From contig JAJYSL010000036.1 in assembly GCA_021793595.1 (NCBI GenBank), positions 1 through 30,365 of the forward strand: a stretch of DNA of 30,365 bases. The letters are read 5' to 3'. Of the stretch, positions 7,935 to 16,216 are shown piece by piece. Position 1 is the stretch's first letter. Each line of letters begins with the position of its first letter. The notes beneath the pieces are model-generated. The model did no database searches. It saw only the letters and a program-made list of their open reading frames with translations, and was not told the DNA's origin. This stretch comes from Acidobacteriota bacterium (GTDB lineage: Bacteria > Acidobacteriota > Terriglobia > Terriglobales > Acidobacteriaceae). The position numbers were made by a program, and so were the translations under genes.

Positions 7935-7966
7935 AATTCCCATACACTAGAATTCCCATACACTGG
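7935..7966 (+). repeat. Tandem 16-base duplication between hisF and hisA
   Basis: AATTCCCATACACTAG (7935-7950) is followed at once by AATTCCCATACACTGG (7951-7966), 15 of 16 bases identical. It fills most of the 61-base gap between hisF and hisA, the only sizeable gap late in the operon. A slippage duplication is the simplest origin. Confidence 0.85.
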
Positions 7967-7993
7967 AAGAATGCAAATGGACTTGAGGTCGTC

Positions 7994-8716
7994 ATGCTGA
8001 TCCCGTCAATCGATCTGATGGGCGGCCGCGTTGTACAGTTGGTCCACGGAGAAGATCTCGCGCTTGGATTCGATGATCTGGAATATTGGATTGACCGCTT
8101 TTCAGACTATCCGCTGGTGCAATTGATTGACCTGGACGCGGCCAAGCGACAGGGAGACAATCGTCGCCTGATTGAAACCATTGTCCACCGCCTGCCGTGC
8201 CAGGTTGGCGGAGGTATTCGCAGCAGTGCGGAGGCGCAAATCCTGCTAGACATGGGCGCCCAGCGCGTGATCTTCGGCTCTTCCCTTTTCAATGGCCGCG
8301 TAGCGCCCGACTCGATCGATCGCGAAAATTCTGCCGCCGTCGTCAATCTTGTGCGCACACAATTTGCCGAAGAGCTCGCATTTTCCCTGGGCGTGGAGCA
8401 ACTGGTGTTCAGTGTCGACACCAAAGACAGCAAAGTTGCGGTTCGCGGATGGCGAGAAAAGATCGAACTTCGGCCGCAGGATGCGATGCAGCAGCTGGAA
8501 CCTTTTTGTGGAGCTTTCCTCTATACTCACGTGGACACGGAAGGCACGCTCTCTGGATTCCCCATCGAAGTGGCGCGCAGTCTTCGCCGGCAGACGCGCC
8601 GTCAGCTGATTGTTGCAGGCGGCATTCGCGCACAAAGCGAGATTGACGAACTGGACGCCGAGAACATCGACGCGGTTGCGGGGATGGCAATCTACACGGG
8701 CCTGATGAAGGCCTGA
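7994..8716 (+). CDS. hisA: Phosphoribosylformimino-AICAR ribotide isomerase (divergent HisA)
   Basis: A 240-residue (beta-alpha)8 barrel for the Amadori isomerisation of ProFAR to PRFAR. Evidence is the IPSIDLMGGRVVQL start with D7, QVGGGIRS (70-77), the second aspartate D142 in VFSVDTKDSKVAV, and IVAGGIR near the C terminus. The context is the end of the his operon. It is unlike typical bacterial HisA in two ways: about 15 extra residues lie between the GSSLFN loop and D142, and the usual T(D)IDRDGT segment reads YTHVDTEGT. Both traits recall the eukaryote-type HisA group. The start ATG has GAGG at 7985-7988. The function is still very likely HisA. Confidence 0.9.
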   Translation: MLIPSIDLMGGRVVQLVHGEDLALGFDDLEYWIDRFSDYPLVQLIDLDAAKRQGDNRRLIETIVHRLPCQVGGGIRSSAEAQILLDMGAQRVIFGSSLFNGRVAPDSIDRENSAAVVNLVRTQFAEELAFSLGVEQLVFSVDTKDSKVAVRGWREKIELRPQDAMQQLEPFCGAFLYTHVDTEGTLSGFPIEVARSLRRQTRRQLIVAGGIRAQSEIDELDAENIDAVAGMAIYTGLMKA

Positions 8717-8753
8717 GTCACACAGCGCCGCTCCATTCGCCCGATACAGACGA

Positions 8754-9809
8754 TCAGGAAATCGGGACATCTCCAGTCGGCTCGTTCGGCGGCAGCCGCC
8801 AAGAGTCGTCCGGAGCGATGGGCCCTGCCGGCGGCGGTGGCGTCACAACACCAAATCCTTCCTTCCGTACTCGCAGATCGTAGTAACAAAGCGCGGTCGC
8901 GATCCCGATGAATGCCATGACGAAGGCATATACCAGGAGCCTGACGACAGCGAGTAGTATCCCACCGGCGCCTACTATCGCGCCAGCGTGCATGTTGCCA
9001 CCGTGCTGTAGCAGTAGTTGTAACGGAACTGTTACCAAGGCGATTGCCAGATCCACGCCGATCATTGCCACCAATAACGCATAGAGCCTGCCTCGACTTC
9101 CGTGGCTCAAGTGAATCGATCGACGGATGGCTTCTGTCACGGAAAGGTTTTCCGCAAGGGCTGCCGGTATGGACAGGGAATATCGTGCAACCAGCCACAA
9201 CCAGAAAAGCAGGTAGACAGCCAGCACGCAGAGAGATGCCAGGATGAAGACTCCAAGCCCGAGCAAGGACCGATGCTCCAAATGAAATGAAGACACACCA
9301 GATACATGCGCGATGCCGACGAAGACAGAGAGAGCACCCCCAACGATGGCGGCTGCACCAAGAAACAAGAGTGTGTAGCCGATGACCCTGACCAAAATCA
9401 GCAATGAAATTCCGATCAGCCTGCCGGCGTGGTCCGCGGCAAGTTTGCAGGCTTCTCCCACCGTCATCGGTGCCCGGACCAGCCTCGCCTGGGTTGCAAG
9501 GAAAAGTGCGCCTTGGATGATCTGGACAAGAATGAAGAGCAAGACTGCCCCAACCGCAAACACGGGCGCAAGGAAGAGAAGGCGGGCCACCGGGGCTGCA
9601 TCGGAGGCGAAATGGGCTGTCCAAAATGCACTGCTTCCAAAAATTCCGGCGACAATGATTTCTACCCCGATCAGGATCAAGACAATTCCCAAAAAAAGCT
9701 TGAAATTCTCACGGAGAAGAGTGAAAGTCCGTTGGAACATCTGCCCGGCTGTGATGGGGCCGTAGATATTGGATTGAGAAGGGTTCGGAAGAATCGCTGG
9801 CTCGCTCAT
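8754..9809 (-). CDS. Polytopic membrane protein, GPDPase-membrane-domain-like
   Basis: A 351-residue integral membrane protein. An N-terminal cytoplasmic stretch ending YGPITAGQMFQRTFTLLREN is followed by about six to seven hydrophobic segments. The C terminus is a hydrophilic, proline-rich tail (GVVTPPPPAGPIAPDD). The TAGQMFQRTFTLLRENFKLFL type of opening and the pattern SVTEAIRRSIHLSHGSRGRL between helices are seen in the poorly characterised membrane family related to the glycerophosphodiester phosphodiesterase membrane domain (pfam10110-like). No catalytic domain is attached, so the enzyme name should not be carried over. It lies 90 bases downstream of the beta-propeller gene on the same strand. 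It ends 37 bases from the oppositely oriented hisA with no visible terminator between. Confidence 0.7.
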   Translation of the reverse strand: MSEPAILPNPSQSNIYGPITAGQMFQRTFTLLRENFKLFLGIVLILIGVEIIVAGIFGSSAFWTAHFASDAAPVARLLFLAPVFAVGAVLLFILVQIIQGALFLATQARLVRAPMTVGEACKLAADHAGRLIGISLLILVRVIGYTLLFLGAAAIVGGALSVFVGIAHVSGVSSFHLEHRSLLGLGVFILASLCVLAVYLLFWLWLVARYSLSIPAALAENLSVTEAIRRSIHLSHGSRGRLYALLVAMIGVDLAIALVTVPLQLLLQHGGNMHAGAIVGAGGILLAVVRLLVYAFVMAFIGIATALCYYDLRVRKEGFGVVTPPPPAGPIAPDDSWRLPPNEPTGDVPIS

Positions 9810-9899
9810 GGTTTTTGTCTGTGCGCGCAGCGTAGCACAGCTCAGGCCTTGTATCGAAGAAAAAAATCAATTCTTACGGTATGGCTGGGCAGCGGGATC

Positions 9900-11213
9900 C
9901 TAGTGCGGCGTCGCTTGCGGCGCCTTGGCCAGATCGCTCAAGCTGTAAATCTCGATGGCCCCGTCATGCAAAACTGCCATGCGCCTTCCATCCGGAGAAA
10001 AATCGACGTTCCGGCCCCCAGTGTAGGCAGGAGAAGTCCGAAAGGTCGCAATCCGAACTCCGGAAAGGGTGTCGTAGATGTCGATGTCCTCCCCAGCAAC
10101 ATCCTCTTTCGTCAATGGATCCAGCGCAGCGCGGGGATGATTTAGGCGAAGCGATTCAATGGCAAAATGGAATCCGTTCGGAATCGGGATAAGTTGCGGA
10201 TTGTACTGGTCTGGCGCGAGCGAGATCTTCCACAGGGGGGTTCCTTGAAGGCTATATCCCAGAATGGTCTTCTGGTCGTTTTTGGAACACGTCGTCGCCA
10301 TGAACACTGTGTTGGATATGGGCTGAACCGCCGGCGGGCATAGGGAGTGAATGGTGGCGACCTGGCGCTCGGCTCCGTGAAATTCCTGCAAGTTCACGAC
10401 CCACTGATCGTGAGGCGCCGTCAACACTTCGAAGAGCCCGTTCGCTATCACTGGAATCTCACTCGGCACTGCAATTTCGGCGTGGCCGATCATGCGCAAG
10501 GGACGCAACTGAATAAAGCTGACATTGGTGCGCTGGACTTCCGTCCCTTGAGCCAGCACCGATGGGACAGCCCCACTAAGTTTGTCCTCCGCGTCCGGCT
10601 TCGTATTTTCCTGAACGACAACCAGAGAGTGATCCGGGGAAAAGCTAACATCCTCCACGGTTCCAGTACCTTGAATGAGTACTTGCGGGTCCAAATCCGC
10701 GCCAATGCTATCAAATTGGTTGCATCGACGCAGCAGCAGTTTGCCATCGCCTAAGCCCCAAAGAAAATCCATGAAATCGTACAATTCCCAGTTTGTCTGC
10801 TTCAGCACTTCTCCGGAGGGTAACTGGAACACCACCGCATGCACCATGCGCTGCACGTCGGAATCGGGGCAGTTGTCATCGCGTTTCAGCAGGCCCGGCG
10901 TATTGAATGCGAACATTAAATGGTCTGCATCGATGAAATGCAACTCAACCATTGCATAGTAGTAGAACGCCGGCAGATCTCCGGGGGTCAGGTAGCCAAG
11001 CGGAACGACAGGAATGCTAACTTGGGGATGTCGCTGATTCTGGTTCGCGTCCGCTGCGGGTTGCGCAGTCTGTCCGTGCAGTCCCGCTGGCAGTAAACTC
11101 ATCAGCGCCAGCACGATTGCGCACCCCCAATATGCCGCAAATCGAAGCGCGCCGACCGGGGTGCCTATTGACTTCGTGATAACGTCAGTTTCTGATGGTA
11201 AGGCGCTTATCAT
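9900..11213 (-). CDS. Exported beta-propeller (WD40/YVTN-like) protein of unknown function
   Basis: A 437-residue protein. Residues 26-48 form a signal or anchor segment (AAYWGCAIVLALMSLLPAG, then GLHGQ), unusually far from the first residue; no alternative start codon exists in between. The mature part shows blade-like repeats, such as VEDVSFSPDHSLVVV and NVDFSPDGRRMAVLHDGAIEIYSL, typical of beta-propellers that bind other molecules without catalysis. Six or so cysteines suggest an oxidising compartment. I do not recognise a named family; similar orphan exported propellers are frequent in Acidobacteriota. Its start is only 44 bases from that of the divergent M13 peptidase, and the peptidase promoter probably lies inside its first codons. 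Confidence 0.65.
   Translation of the reverse strand: MISALPSETDVITKSIGTPVGALRFAAYWGCAIVLALMSLLPAGLHGQTAQPAADANQNQRHPQVSIPVVPLGYLTPGDLPAFYYYAMVELHFIDADHLMFAFNTPGLLKRDDNCPDSDVQRMVHAVVFQLPSGEVLKQTNWELYDFMDFLWGLGDGKLLLRRCNQFDSIGADLDPQVLIQGTGTVEDVSFSPDHSLVVVQENTKPDAEDKLSGAVPSVLAQGTEVQRTNVSFIQLRPLRMIGHAEIAVPSEIPVIANGLFEVLTAPHDQWVVNLQEFHGAERQVATIHSLCPPAVQPISNTVFMATTCSKNDQKTILGYSLQGTPLWKISLAPDQYNPQLIPIPNGFHFAIESLRLNHPRAALDPLTKEDVAGEDIDIYDTLSGVRIATFRTSPAYTGGRNVDFSPDGRRMAVLHDGAIEIYSLSDLAKAPQATPH
11168..11196 (+). promoter_or_regulatory. Candidate promoter of the M13 peptidase gene
   Basis: TTGACT (11168-11173), 17 bases, then TCTGAT (11191-11196, 4 of 6). The predicted transcript starts near 11203, about 55 bases before the ATG at 11258. 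The elements overlap the first codons of the divergent beta-propeller gene. Confidence 0.45.
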
Positions 11214-11257
11214 CTACAGAAAAACGTTACGCTTTCAGGCGAAAGGAACCAAGAATC

Positions 11258-13345
11258 ATGGCCACAACTCTCAAGTCTACGCTGGTGCTGGCACTGGCCG
11301 CGACATTCTCCGCATTCTGCCTTCCGGCCAGGGGTCAAAGTTCTACAACTCCCGCCGCCGCGCCCCCGACCTCAAAAAAGATTTCGCCCATACCCGGCTT
11401 CGATACCTCGATCATGGACACAAACGCCGACCCATGTACCAACTTCTATCAGTTTGCCTGTGGCAAGTTCGCGGAGAAGTATCCGATTCCGGGCGACCTG
11501 CCGCTGTACGACCAATTCGAAAACCTGAATGAGTACAATCGACAGCTGCTGCACGGCATTCTGGAGCACGCTTCAAAGCAAACTTCCGGACGTTCCTCAA
11601 ACGAACAGAAGATCGGCGACTACTATGCCAGTTGCATGAACACCAAGGCCATCGACGCCGACGGCCTAAAGCCATTGCAGCCGGAGTTGAACAGAATTGA
11701 TGCGCTGAAAAACAAGAAGGAATTGCCGGCGCTGCTGGCGCACTATCAGAAGATCACCGTCAACGCCTTCTTCGACCTTGGCTCCATGCAGGACTTTAAG
11801 GACGCAACCAAAGAGATTGCCAGCGTCGATCAGGGCGGCCTGGGACTTCCGGAGAAAGATTATTATCTTCGCGAGGATCCGAAGAGCGTGCAGTTGCGAC
11901 AGGAATATCTGCAGCACATGACCAATATGCTGCACCTGTACGGCGAGCCCAATGACCAGGCGACGACGGACGCAAAGGCGATTCTGGCTCTTGAAACTTC
12001 CATGGCCAAGGCATCCATGGGGATGACAGAACGGCGCGACCCCTACAATACCTATCACATTGAAACGGTAGCCACGCTGGCCGGGACAGATCCCGGCCTC
12101 GACTGGCAAACACTGCTGCGCGAAGCTGGAACGCCGCCCATTCAAACCTTGAACGTTGCCAATCCCGCATACTTCCAGGCGCTGAACGGCATTCTGGAAC
12201 AGACCGACATGGCAACCATCCGCAATTATCTGCGGGTCCATCTGCTTGACTCGTTCGCGTCGCGGCTGCCGACGGCGTTCGATGAGGAAAACTTTGACTT
12301 CTATGGCCGAAAACTGGTCGGTGTACCCACGATGCCCGTCCGCTGGAAACGCTGCGTTTCTGCCACCGATGCAGCCCTGGGGGAGGCGTTGGGCAAGGTC
12401 TACGTAGACAAATACTTTGCAGGAAACAGCAAGCAGCAAACGCTGGCTATGGTAAAGACCATCGAAGCAGCGATGCATCAGGACCTGACCACGCTCGCGT
12501 GGATGAGTCCAGAAACAAGAACCAAAGCCATCGAGAAGCTCAATCTGATTACCAATAAGATCGGCTATCCGGACAAGTGGCGTGACTACTCCAAGCTGAC
12601 GATTCGACCCGAAGATGCGCTGGGAAATTCCATTCGGGCCCGGGAATTTGAGGCCGCCCGCCAACTGAACAAAATCAACAAGCCAGTCGACAAGGGTGAG
12701 TGGGAGATGTCGCCGCCGACGGTGAATGCCTACTACGACGACAGCATGAACAACATCAACTTTCCTGCCGGCATCCTGCAACCTGCGTTCTACGATCGGT
12801 CGGCTCCGGAGGAAGTGAACTACGGTCATATCGGCGCGGTGGAAGGTCATGAGCTGACCCATGGCTTTGATGATGAGGGAGCCAAGTTCGACGGCAACGG
12901 CAACCTGAAAAACTGGTGGACCCCTGAAGATAAGAAGCAGTTTGAGGCCCGCACTGCCTGCATTGAAGACGAGTACAGCAGCTTTATCGCTGTCGACAAG
13001 CTTCACGTGAATGGCAAGCTGACGCTGGGTGAGAATACCGCTGACAACGGAGGCATCCGCCTGGCTTACATGGCGATGGAAGCCTACGCGAACCAGCATC
13101 ACGTCGATCTGACGAAAAAGATGGGTGGATTTACGCCGGAGCAGCAGTTCTTTATTGGCTATGCGCAGAACTGGTGTACGAACGACCGGCCTGCCTTCAT
13201 CCGCCTGATCGTCCAGAGCGATCCACATTCGCCCGACCAACTGCGCGCCAACGGCGTAGTGCGGAACATGCCGGAATTTGCGCATGCCTTCAGTTGCAAG
13301 AAGGGTGCGCCCATGGCTCCAGTTGACCGTTGCCGCGTCTGGTAG
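11258..13345 (+). CDS. Exported M13 family (neprilysin/PepO-like) zinc metallopeptidase
   Basis: A 695-residue protein with a cleavable signal peptide (MATTLKSTLVLALAATFSAF, then CLPARGQ). The N-terminal M13 domain opens with the DPCTNFYQFACGKF motif. The C-terminal catalytic domain has NAYYDDSMNNINFPAGILQ (substrate-binding region), the zinc motif HELTH at 531-535, and the third ligand in GENTADNGG (E592, with D596). The end CRVW matches the conserved CxxW terminus. M13 enzymes cut short peptides in the periplasm or outside the cell; the substrate is unknown. The frame opens at 11195, but the ATG at 11258 has AAAGGAA about 10 bases upstream and begins the signal peptide. Confidence 0.93.
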   Translation: MATTLKSTLVLALAATFSAFCLPARGQSSTTPAAAPPTSKKISPIPGFDTSIMDTNADPCTNFYQFACGKFAEKYPIPGDLPLYDQFENLNEYNRQLLHGILEHASKQTSGRSSNEQKIGDYYASCMNTKAIDADGLKPLQPELNRIDALKNKKELPALLAHYQKITVNAFFDLGSMQDFKDATKEIASVDQGGLGLPEKDYYLREDPKSVQLRQEYLQHMTNMLHLYGEPNDQATTDAKAILALETSMAKASMGMTERRDPYNTYHIETVATLAGTDPGLDWQTLLREAGTPPIQTLNVANPAYFQALNGILEQTDMATIRNYLRVHLLDSFASRLPTAFDEENFDFYGRKLVGVPTMPVRWKRCVSATDAALGEALGKVYVDKYFAGNSKQQTLAMVKTIEAAMHQDLTTLAWMSPETRTKAIEKLNLITNKIGYPDKWRDYSKLTIRPEDALGNSIRAREFEAARQLNKINKPVDKGEWEMSPPTVNAYYDDSMNNINFPAGILQPAFYDRSAPEEVNYGHIGAVEGHELTHGFDDEGAKFDGNGNLKNWWTPEDKKQFEARTACIEDEYSSFIAVDKLHVNGKLTLGENTADNGGIRLAYMAMEAYANQHHVDLTKKMGGFTPEQQFFIGYAQNWCTNDRPAFIRLIVQSDPHSPDQLRANGVVRNMPEFAHAFSCKKGAPMAPVDRCRVW

Positions 13346-13420
13346 TCCGTCTCAGGTTTTCCCCTGGGTGCGGCTGCAAGGCCGTGCCCGCTTTGTTTCC
13401 GCGTGAAGCGAAATTTAACG

Positions 13421-14350
13421 ATGCAGACACTTCATTCATCGCGTAGCCACGCGGCGCTCGGCTATGCTGCCTGTGCGCTGGCCGGCAGCTTGTGGGGAAC
13501 AGGATTCTTTTTCGGCAAAATCGCTATGCGCGAAATGAGCTCGGCGCACATGGTGCTGTACCGGTTTCTTTTCGCCTGCCTCGGGCTTAGCCCCATCCTA
13601 TTGCGAGGACGTCCCGGGTTGGATGCACGCGGTTGGCGGACCCTCCTGATCGCAGCGTTCTTCGGCGTTCCTGTACAGTTCTTGCTGCAATTTGCCGGCC
13701 TGGCACGCACTACCGTCTCCCACGCTGCGTTGATGGTAGGTACATTGCCGGTCGTTTTGGCAGTCGGCGCCAGCATCTTTGCCCATGAGCGGATGGACCG
13801 GGTGGGATGGATTGCGCTCGCAGTTTCCTCAATTGGCGCCGCATTTATTGCCTTCGGCCAATCCTCCCCCTCGGCCCGCGGCGGTGCCCCAAGCATGATT
13901 GGCGATCTGATGATCGTGGTGTCGCTGATGATTTCGCTGGTGTGGATTTTGATGAATCAGCGTCTGTTGCGGGATCATTCTCCACTGATTGTGACCGCCT
14001 ATGGATTGATGACTGGAACCGTCATGCTCGCGGTCTGGGTCTTTGCTGTGGATGGGCCGCCGCCGCTTCACATATCGCTGCAGGCATGGCTGGCGCTGGC
14101 CGCCAGCGGGCTGCTGTGCACCGCCAGCACGACGTTGCTGTGGAACTGGGGACTGACCTGTGTGCCTGCCTCCAGAGCCGGCGTGTTTCTGAACCTGGAG
14201 CCGATGATTGGCTCGCTGCTGGGTGTAACCATATTGGGCGAGCAACTGGGCTCCGCCGCGTGGCTGGGAGGAGCGATGATTCTTGGCGCGGCCATCACTT
14301 TGACGTTGCGGCCCGGCAGCCATGCCGAAGATGAGCACCTGCTGGCGTGA
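13421..14350 (+). CDS. DMT superfamily (EamA) transporter
   Basis: A 309-residue inner-membrane protein with ten predicted helices in two EamA repeats (about residues 12-145 and 160-295). Each repeat opens with a helix of the ALAGSLWGTGFFFGKIA kind and contains the conserved YRF/RFLFA and LEP/EPMIGSLLG signatures (ASRAGVFLNLEPMIG near the second repeat end). EamA carriers export amino acids, amines, nucleosides or other metabolites; the sequence alone does not give the substrate. An upstream GTG at 13403 is in frame, and the ATG at 13421 is preferred because it is the stronger start codon; neither has a clear ribosome binding site. It converges on holA with nine bases between the stop codons. 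Confidence 0.85.
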   Translation: MQTLHSSRSHAALGYAACALAGSLWGTGFFFGKIAMREMSSAHMVLYRFLFACLGLSPILLRGRPGLDARGWRTLLIAAFFGVPVQFLLQFAGLARTTVSHAALMVGTLPVVLAVGASIFAHERMDRVGWIALAVSSIGAAFIAFGQSSPSARGGAPSMIGDLMIVVSLMISLVWILMNQRLLRDHSPLIVTAYGLMTGTVMLAVWVFAVDGPPPLHISLQAWLALAASGLLCTASTTLLWNWGLTCVPASRAGVFLNLEPMIGSLLGVTILGEQLGSAAWLGGAMILGAAITLTLRPGSHAEDEHLLA

Positions 14351-14359
14351 GCAGGGGTG

Positions 14360-15526
14360 TCAGCGCGTGGAGAGTGTTCCAGCGGCTCGGCCCGCATCCC
14401 TGGCTGGATTTCCAATCTTGGCAAGATCAATGACCATGCGCTCCAGCACCAGCCCTTTGTCCGGCGGCGACGAACGAATCTCCACGTCGGCGCGTGCGAT
14501 CCGCTCCAGCATTTGCATCAACTCCCGACGCGATTTATAGCGGCGCGCCTGCCGAATGAGTTCGTCCACGGCAAAAGGCGCTACGCGAAAGCCCGGCCAC
14601 AGTGCCTGCCAGATTCCGCGGGAGTCGCGAACATTTTTCTCCAGAATCACCAGCATCTGGCGAAAGGTACGCGCCAGCATGTGCAGATGCCCGATGGCTC
14701 CGTCCTCGCCGCTCTCGCTGGCATTGAGAAGCCCGCGCAATAAGAACAGTGCCCGCGCCGGATCATGCGCGGAAATCGCATCCGTTAGTTCGTACAAAGA
14801 GCGCTGTTTGGCGGAGACCACCATCTGCTCCACATCGGCCAGCGTAATTTTCTTTTTCCGATCCACAAACAGCGTCAATTTTTCCAGTTCGGAAGAAAGC
14901 CGCATCAAGTCGCCGTGCAACGCATCGACCAGCTCCCGCGCTGCATCCGCCTCCATCTCCACACCGCGCGATTCGGCCGACAGAATCAACCAGTGCATCG
15001 CATCCTCGTCTCCGGGCTGACTCAGTTCAATGATCCCGCAGTGGTCGCCCAGGGTTTCACGGATGCGCTCATACCGGTCCTTGTCCTGCATATCCATGCG
15101 GCGCACGTCGCTGGGAATGTGCAGATGGTCGGCGACAAACACCAGCAGCGCCTGGGGATTGGGCGACGTCAGATATTTCTGAATGGCGGCGAATTCTTCC
15201 TTCTTCGCGCCTCGCTGATACAGCAGGCGAACGTTGCGCACAAAAATAATCTGAAACGGAGCCATCAACGATGGCGTACTTACCTGGTCAAGCGCGTCAA
15301 AAACAGTTGCCTCGGCAAGGTCCACTTCGGAAACGCAGTAGTCGCGGAATTGCGGATCGATCAGCGCATCGATGATTCCGTGACGCGACTGTTGCTGCAG
15401 ATACGCTTCATCGCCAAGCAAGACATAGCCGGGCCGGCGCGCATCCGTGGCGACTTCCTGCAGCAAACGCTCCATGGCGAGGAATCCGCCACCAAGCTTC
15501 GAATTGGCTTCGCTGCGTGCCGCCAT
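14360..15526 (-). CDS. holA: DNA polymerase III, delta subunit
   Basis: A 388-residue clamp-loader subunit that opens the beta sliding clamp. The signature is an N-terminal AAA+-like fold without Walker A (YVLLGDEAYL at about residues 34-43), VDLAEATVFDALDQVSTPSLM, IIFVRN, the middle helical part with ALHGDLMRLSSELEKL, and the C-terminal collar domain with LYELTDAISAHDPARALFLLRGLL. Degenerate P-loops are normal for delta. It starts two bases after the lptE stop; an alternative ATG lies at 15475. The lptE-holA pair is conserved in many bacteria. Confidence 0.92.
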   Translation of the reverse strand: MAARSEANSKLGGGFLAMERLLQEVATDARRPGYVLLGDEAYLQQQSRHGIIDALIDPQFRDYCVSEVDLAEATVFDALDQVSTPSLMAPFQIIFVRNVRLLYQRGAKKEEFAAIQKYLTSPNPQALLVFVADHLHIPSDVRRMDMQDKDRYERIRETLGDHCGIIELSQPGDEDAMHWLILSAESRGVEMEADAARELVDALHGDLMRLSSELEKLTLFVDRKKKITLADVEQMVVSAKQRSLYELTDAISAHDPARALFLLRGLLNASESGEDGAIGHLHMLARTFRQMLVILEKNVRDSRGIWQALWPGFRVAPFAVDELIRQARRYKSRRELMQMLERIARADVEIRSSPPDKGLVLERMVIDLAKIGNPARDAGRAAGTLSTR

Positions 15527-15528
15527 CG

Positions 15529-16050
15529 CTAAAAAGACTCCATCAGGTCGCTGACCAGTGATTGTGCAAAATCTCGCGCCACGCGTTGCACAGCCGGCGA
15601 ATCTTCCTGAATAAAGCTCGACAGGTCCGCCGTCTCCTGGTACTGAGTGTGAAAACGAAAATTCCCGTTGCTGTACAGCACTTTTCCGGAGGCATCGGTC
15701 AGCACTGCGCTCGCCGTGATGGTAATCAGGTAGCTGGAAGATTGGCCGGTCTGCGCGTTGTAGGTGAGCGGCGTGACTGTCTCTGTCAAAATTGTGCCAC
15801 GAAGCGTGGCGTCGTTGACCCGCGGGCGATCGCTCTCGGTCACACGATCTTTGGTCCGACTGGTCAACTCACGAACCACCGCGTCTGTGAATGCAACTTC
15901 GGTGTGATAATTCACCACGTCGGTCTGAAAGATGGGAACATCGATGGTACCAATGTCCGGTGGCAGGTGGGTCGCGGAACCCACAGTGTGATAGCCGCAC
16001 CCGGTCAAAAGCAACAGAAACGAGGCGGCGAAAATGGCAACTGGACGCAT
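15529..16050 (-). CDS. lptE: LPS-assembly lipoprotein LptE
   Basis: A 173-residue outer-membrane lipoprotein that plugs the LptD barrel during lipopolysaccharide export. The signal peptide ends in the lipobox LTGC, with the acylated cysteine at residue 18, followed by the family's GYHTVG start. Later features fit LptE: IDVPIFQTDV, FTDAVVRELTSR, a VNDATLRGTI strand and FIQEDSPAVQRVARDFAQSLVSDL near the end. The open frame extends 65 codons further upstream into the ftsH-lptE gap. The ATG at 16050 is chosen because it begins the signal peptide and lies 18 bases from the predicted transcription start. Confidence 0.9.
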   Translation of the reverse strand: MRPVAIFAASFLLLLTGCGYHTVGSATHLPPDIGTIDVPIFQTDVVNYHTEVAFTDAVVRELTSRTKDRVTESDRPRVNDATLRGTILTETVTPLTYNAQTGQSSSYLITITASAVLTDASGKVLYSNGNFRFHTQYQETADLSSFIQEDSPAVQRVARDFAQSLVSDLMESF

Positions 16051-16074
16051 AGAGAGCAGAGAAGAACTCTTTTG

Positions 16075-16104
16075 ATTGTACGGTTTCGTCGGAAGAGTTG
16101 CCGA
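16075..16104 (-). promoter_or_regulatory. Candidate lptE-holA promoter
   Basis: On the minus strand TCGGCA (16104-16099, 4 of 6 to TTGACA) is followed after 18 bases by TACAAT (16080-16075, 5 of 6 to TATAAT). The predicted start near 16068 gives a leader of about 18 bases before lptE. The leader is pyrimidine-rich and lacks a Shine-Dalgarno sequence. Confidence 0.5.
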
Positions 16105-16139
16105 CAGGCGAAGCAATTCAAGCGTTCGAAGAAACCGCA
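16100..16139. repeat. Dispersed repeat, copy A
   Basis: The segment begins GCCGACAGGCGAAG and ends TCGAAGAAACCGCA, with a 12-base middle. The same ends recur at 18345-18374, where the middle is shorter by 10 bases. Both copies lie in intergenic DNA flanking ftsH. Confidence 0.6.
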
Positions 16140-16143
16140 CATA

Positions 16144-16183
16144 AAGAGAGGAGCAGCTCGCTGCAGCGAACCGCTCCTCTCTT
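16144..16183. terminator. Hairpin terminator between ftsH and lptE
   Basis: AAGAGAGGAGC (16144-16154) is the perfect complement of GCTCCTCTCTT (16173-16183), and the loop holds a further perfect palindrome, TCGCTGCAGCGA (16158-16169). On the minus strand the stem ends CTCTCTTTAT, a modest T-rich run, which fits termination of ftsH transcripts 34 bases after its stop codon. Confidence 0.65.
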
Positions 16184-16216
16184 CGTTGACGACACGCAAA
16201 ATCCAGCGACGAAGGT

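Noticed and set aside
11666..13285. 539-codon minus-strand frame
   Set aside because: It is entirely antisense to the M13 peptidase and has no domain or ribosome binding site of its own.
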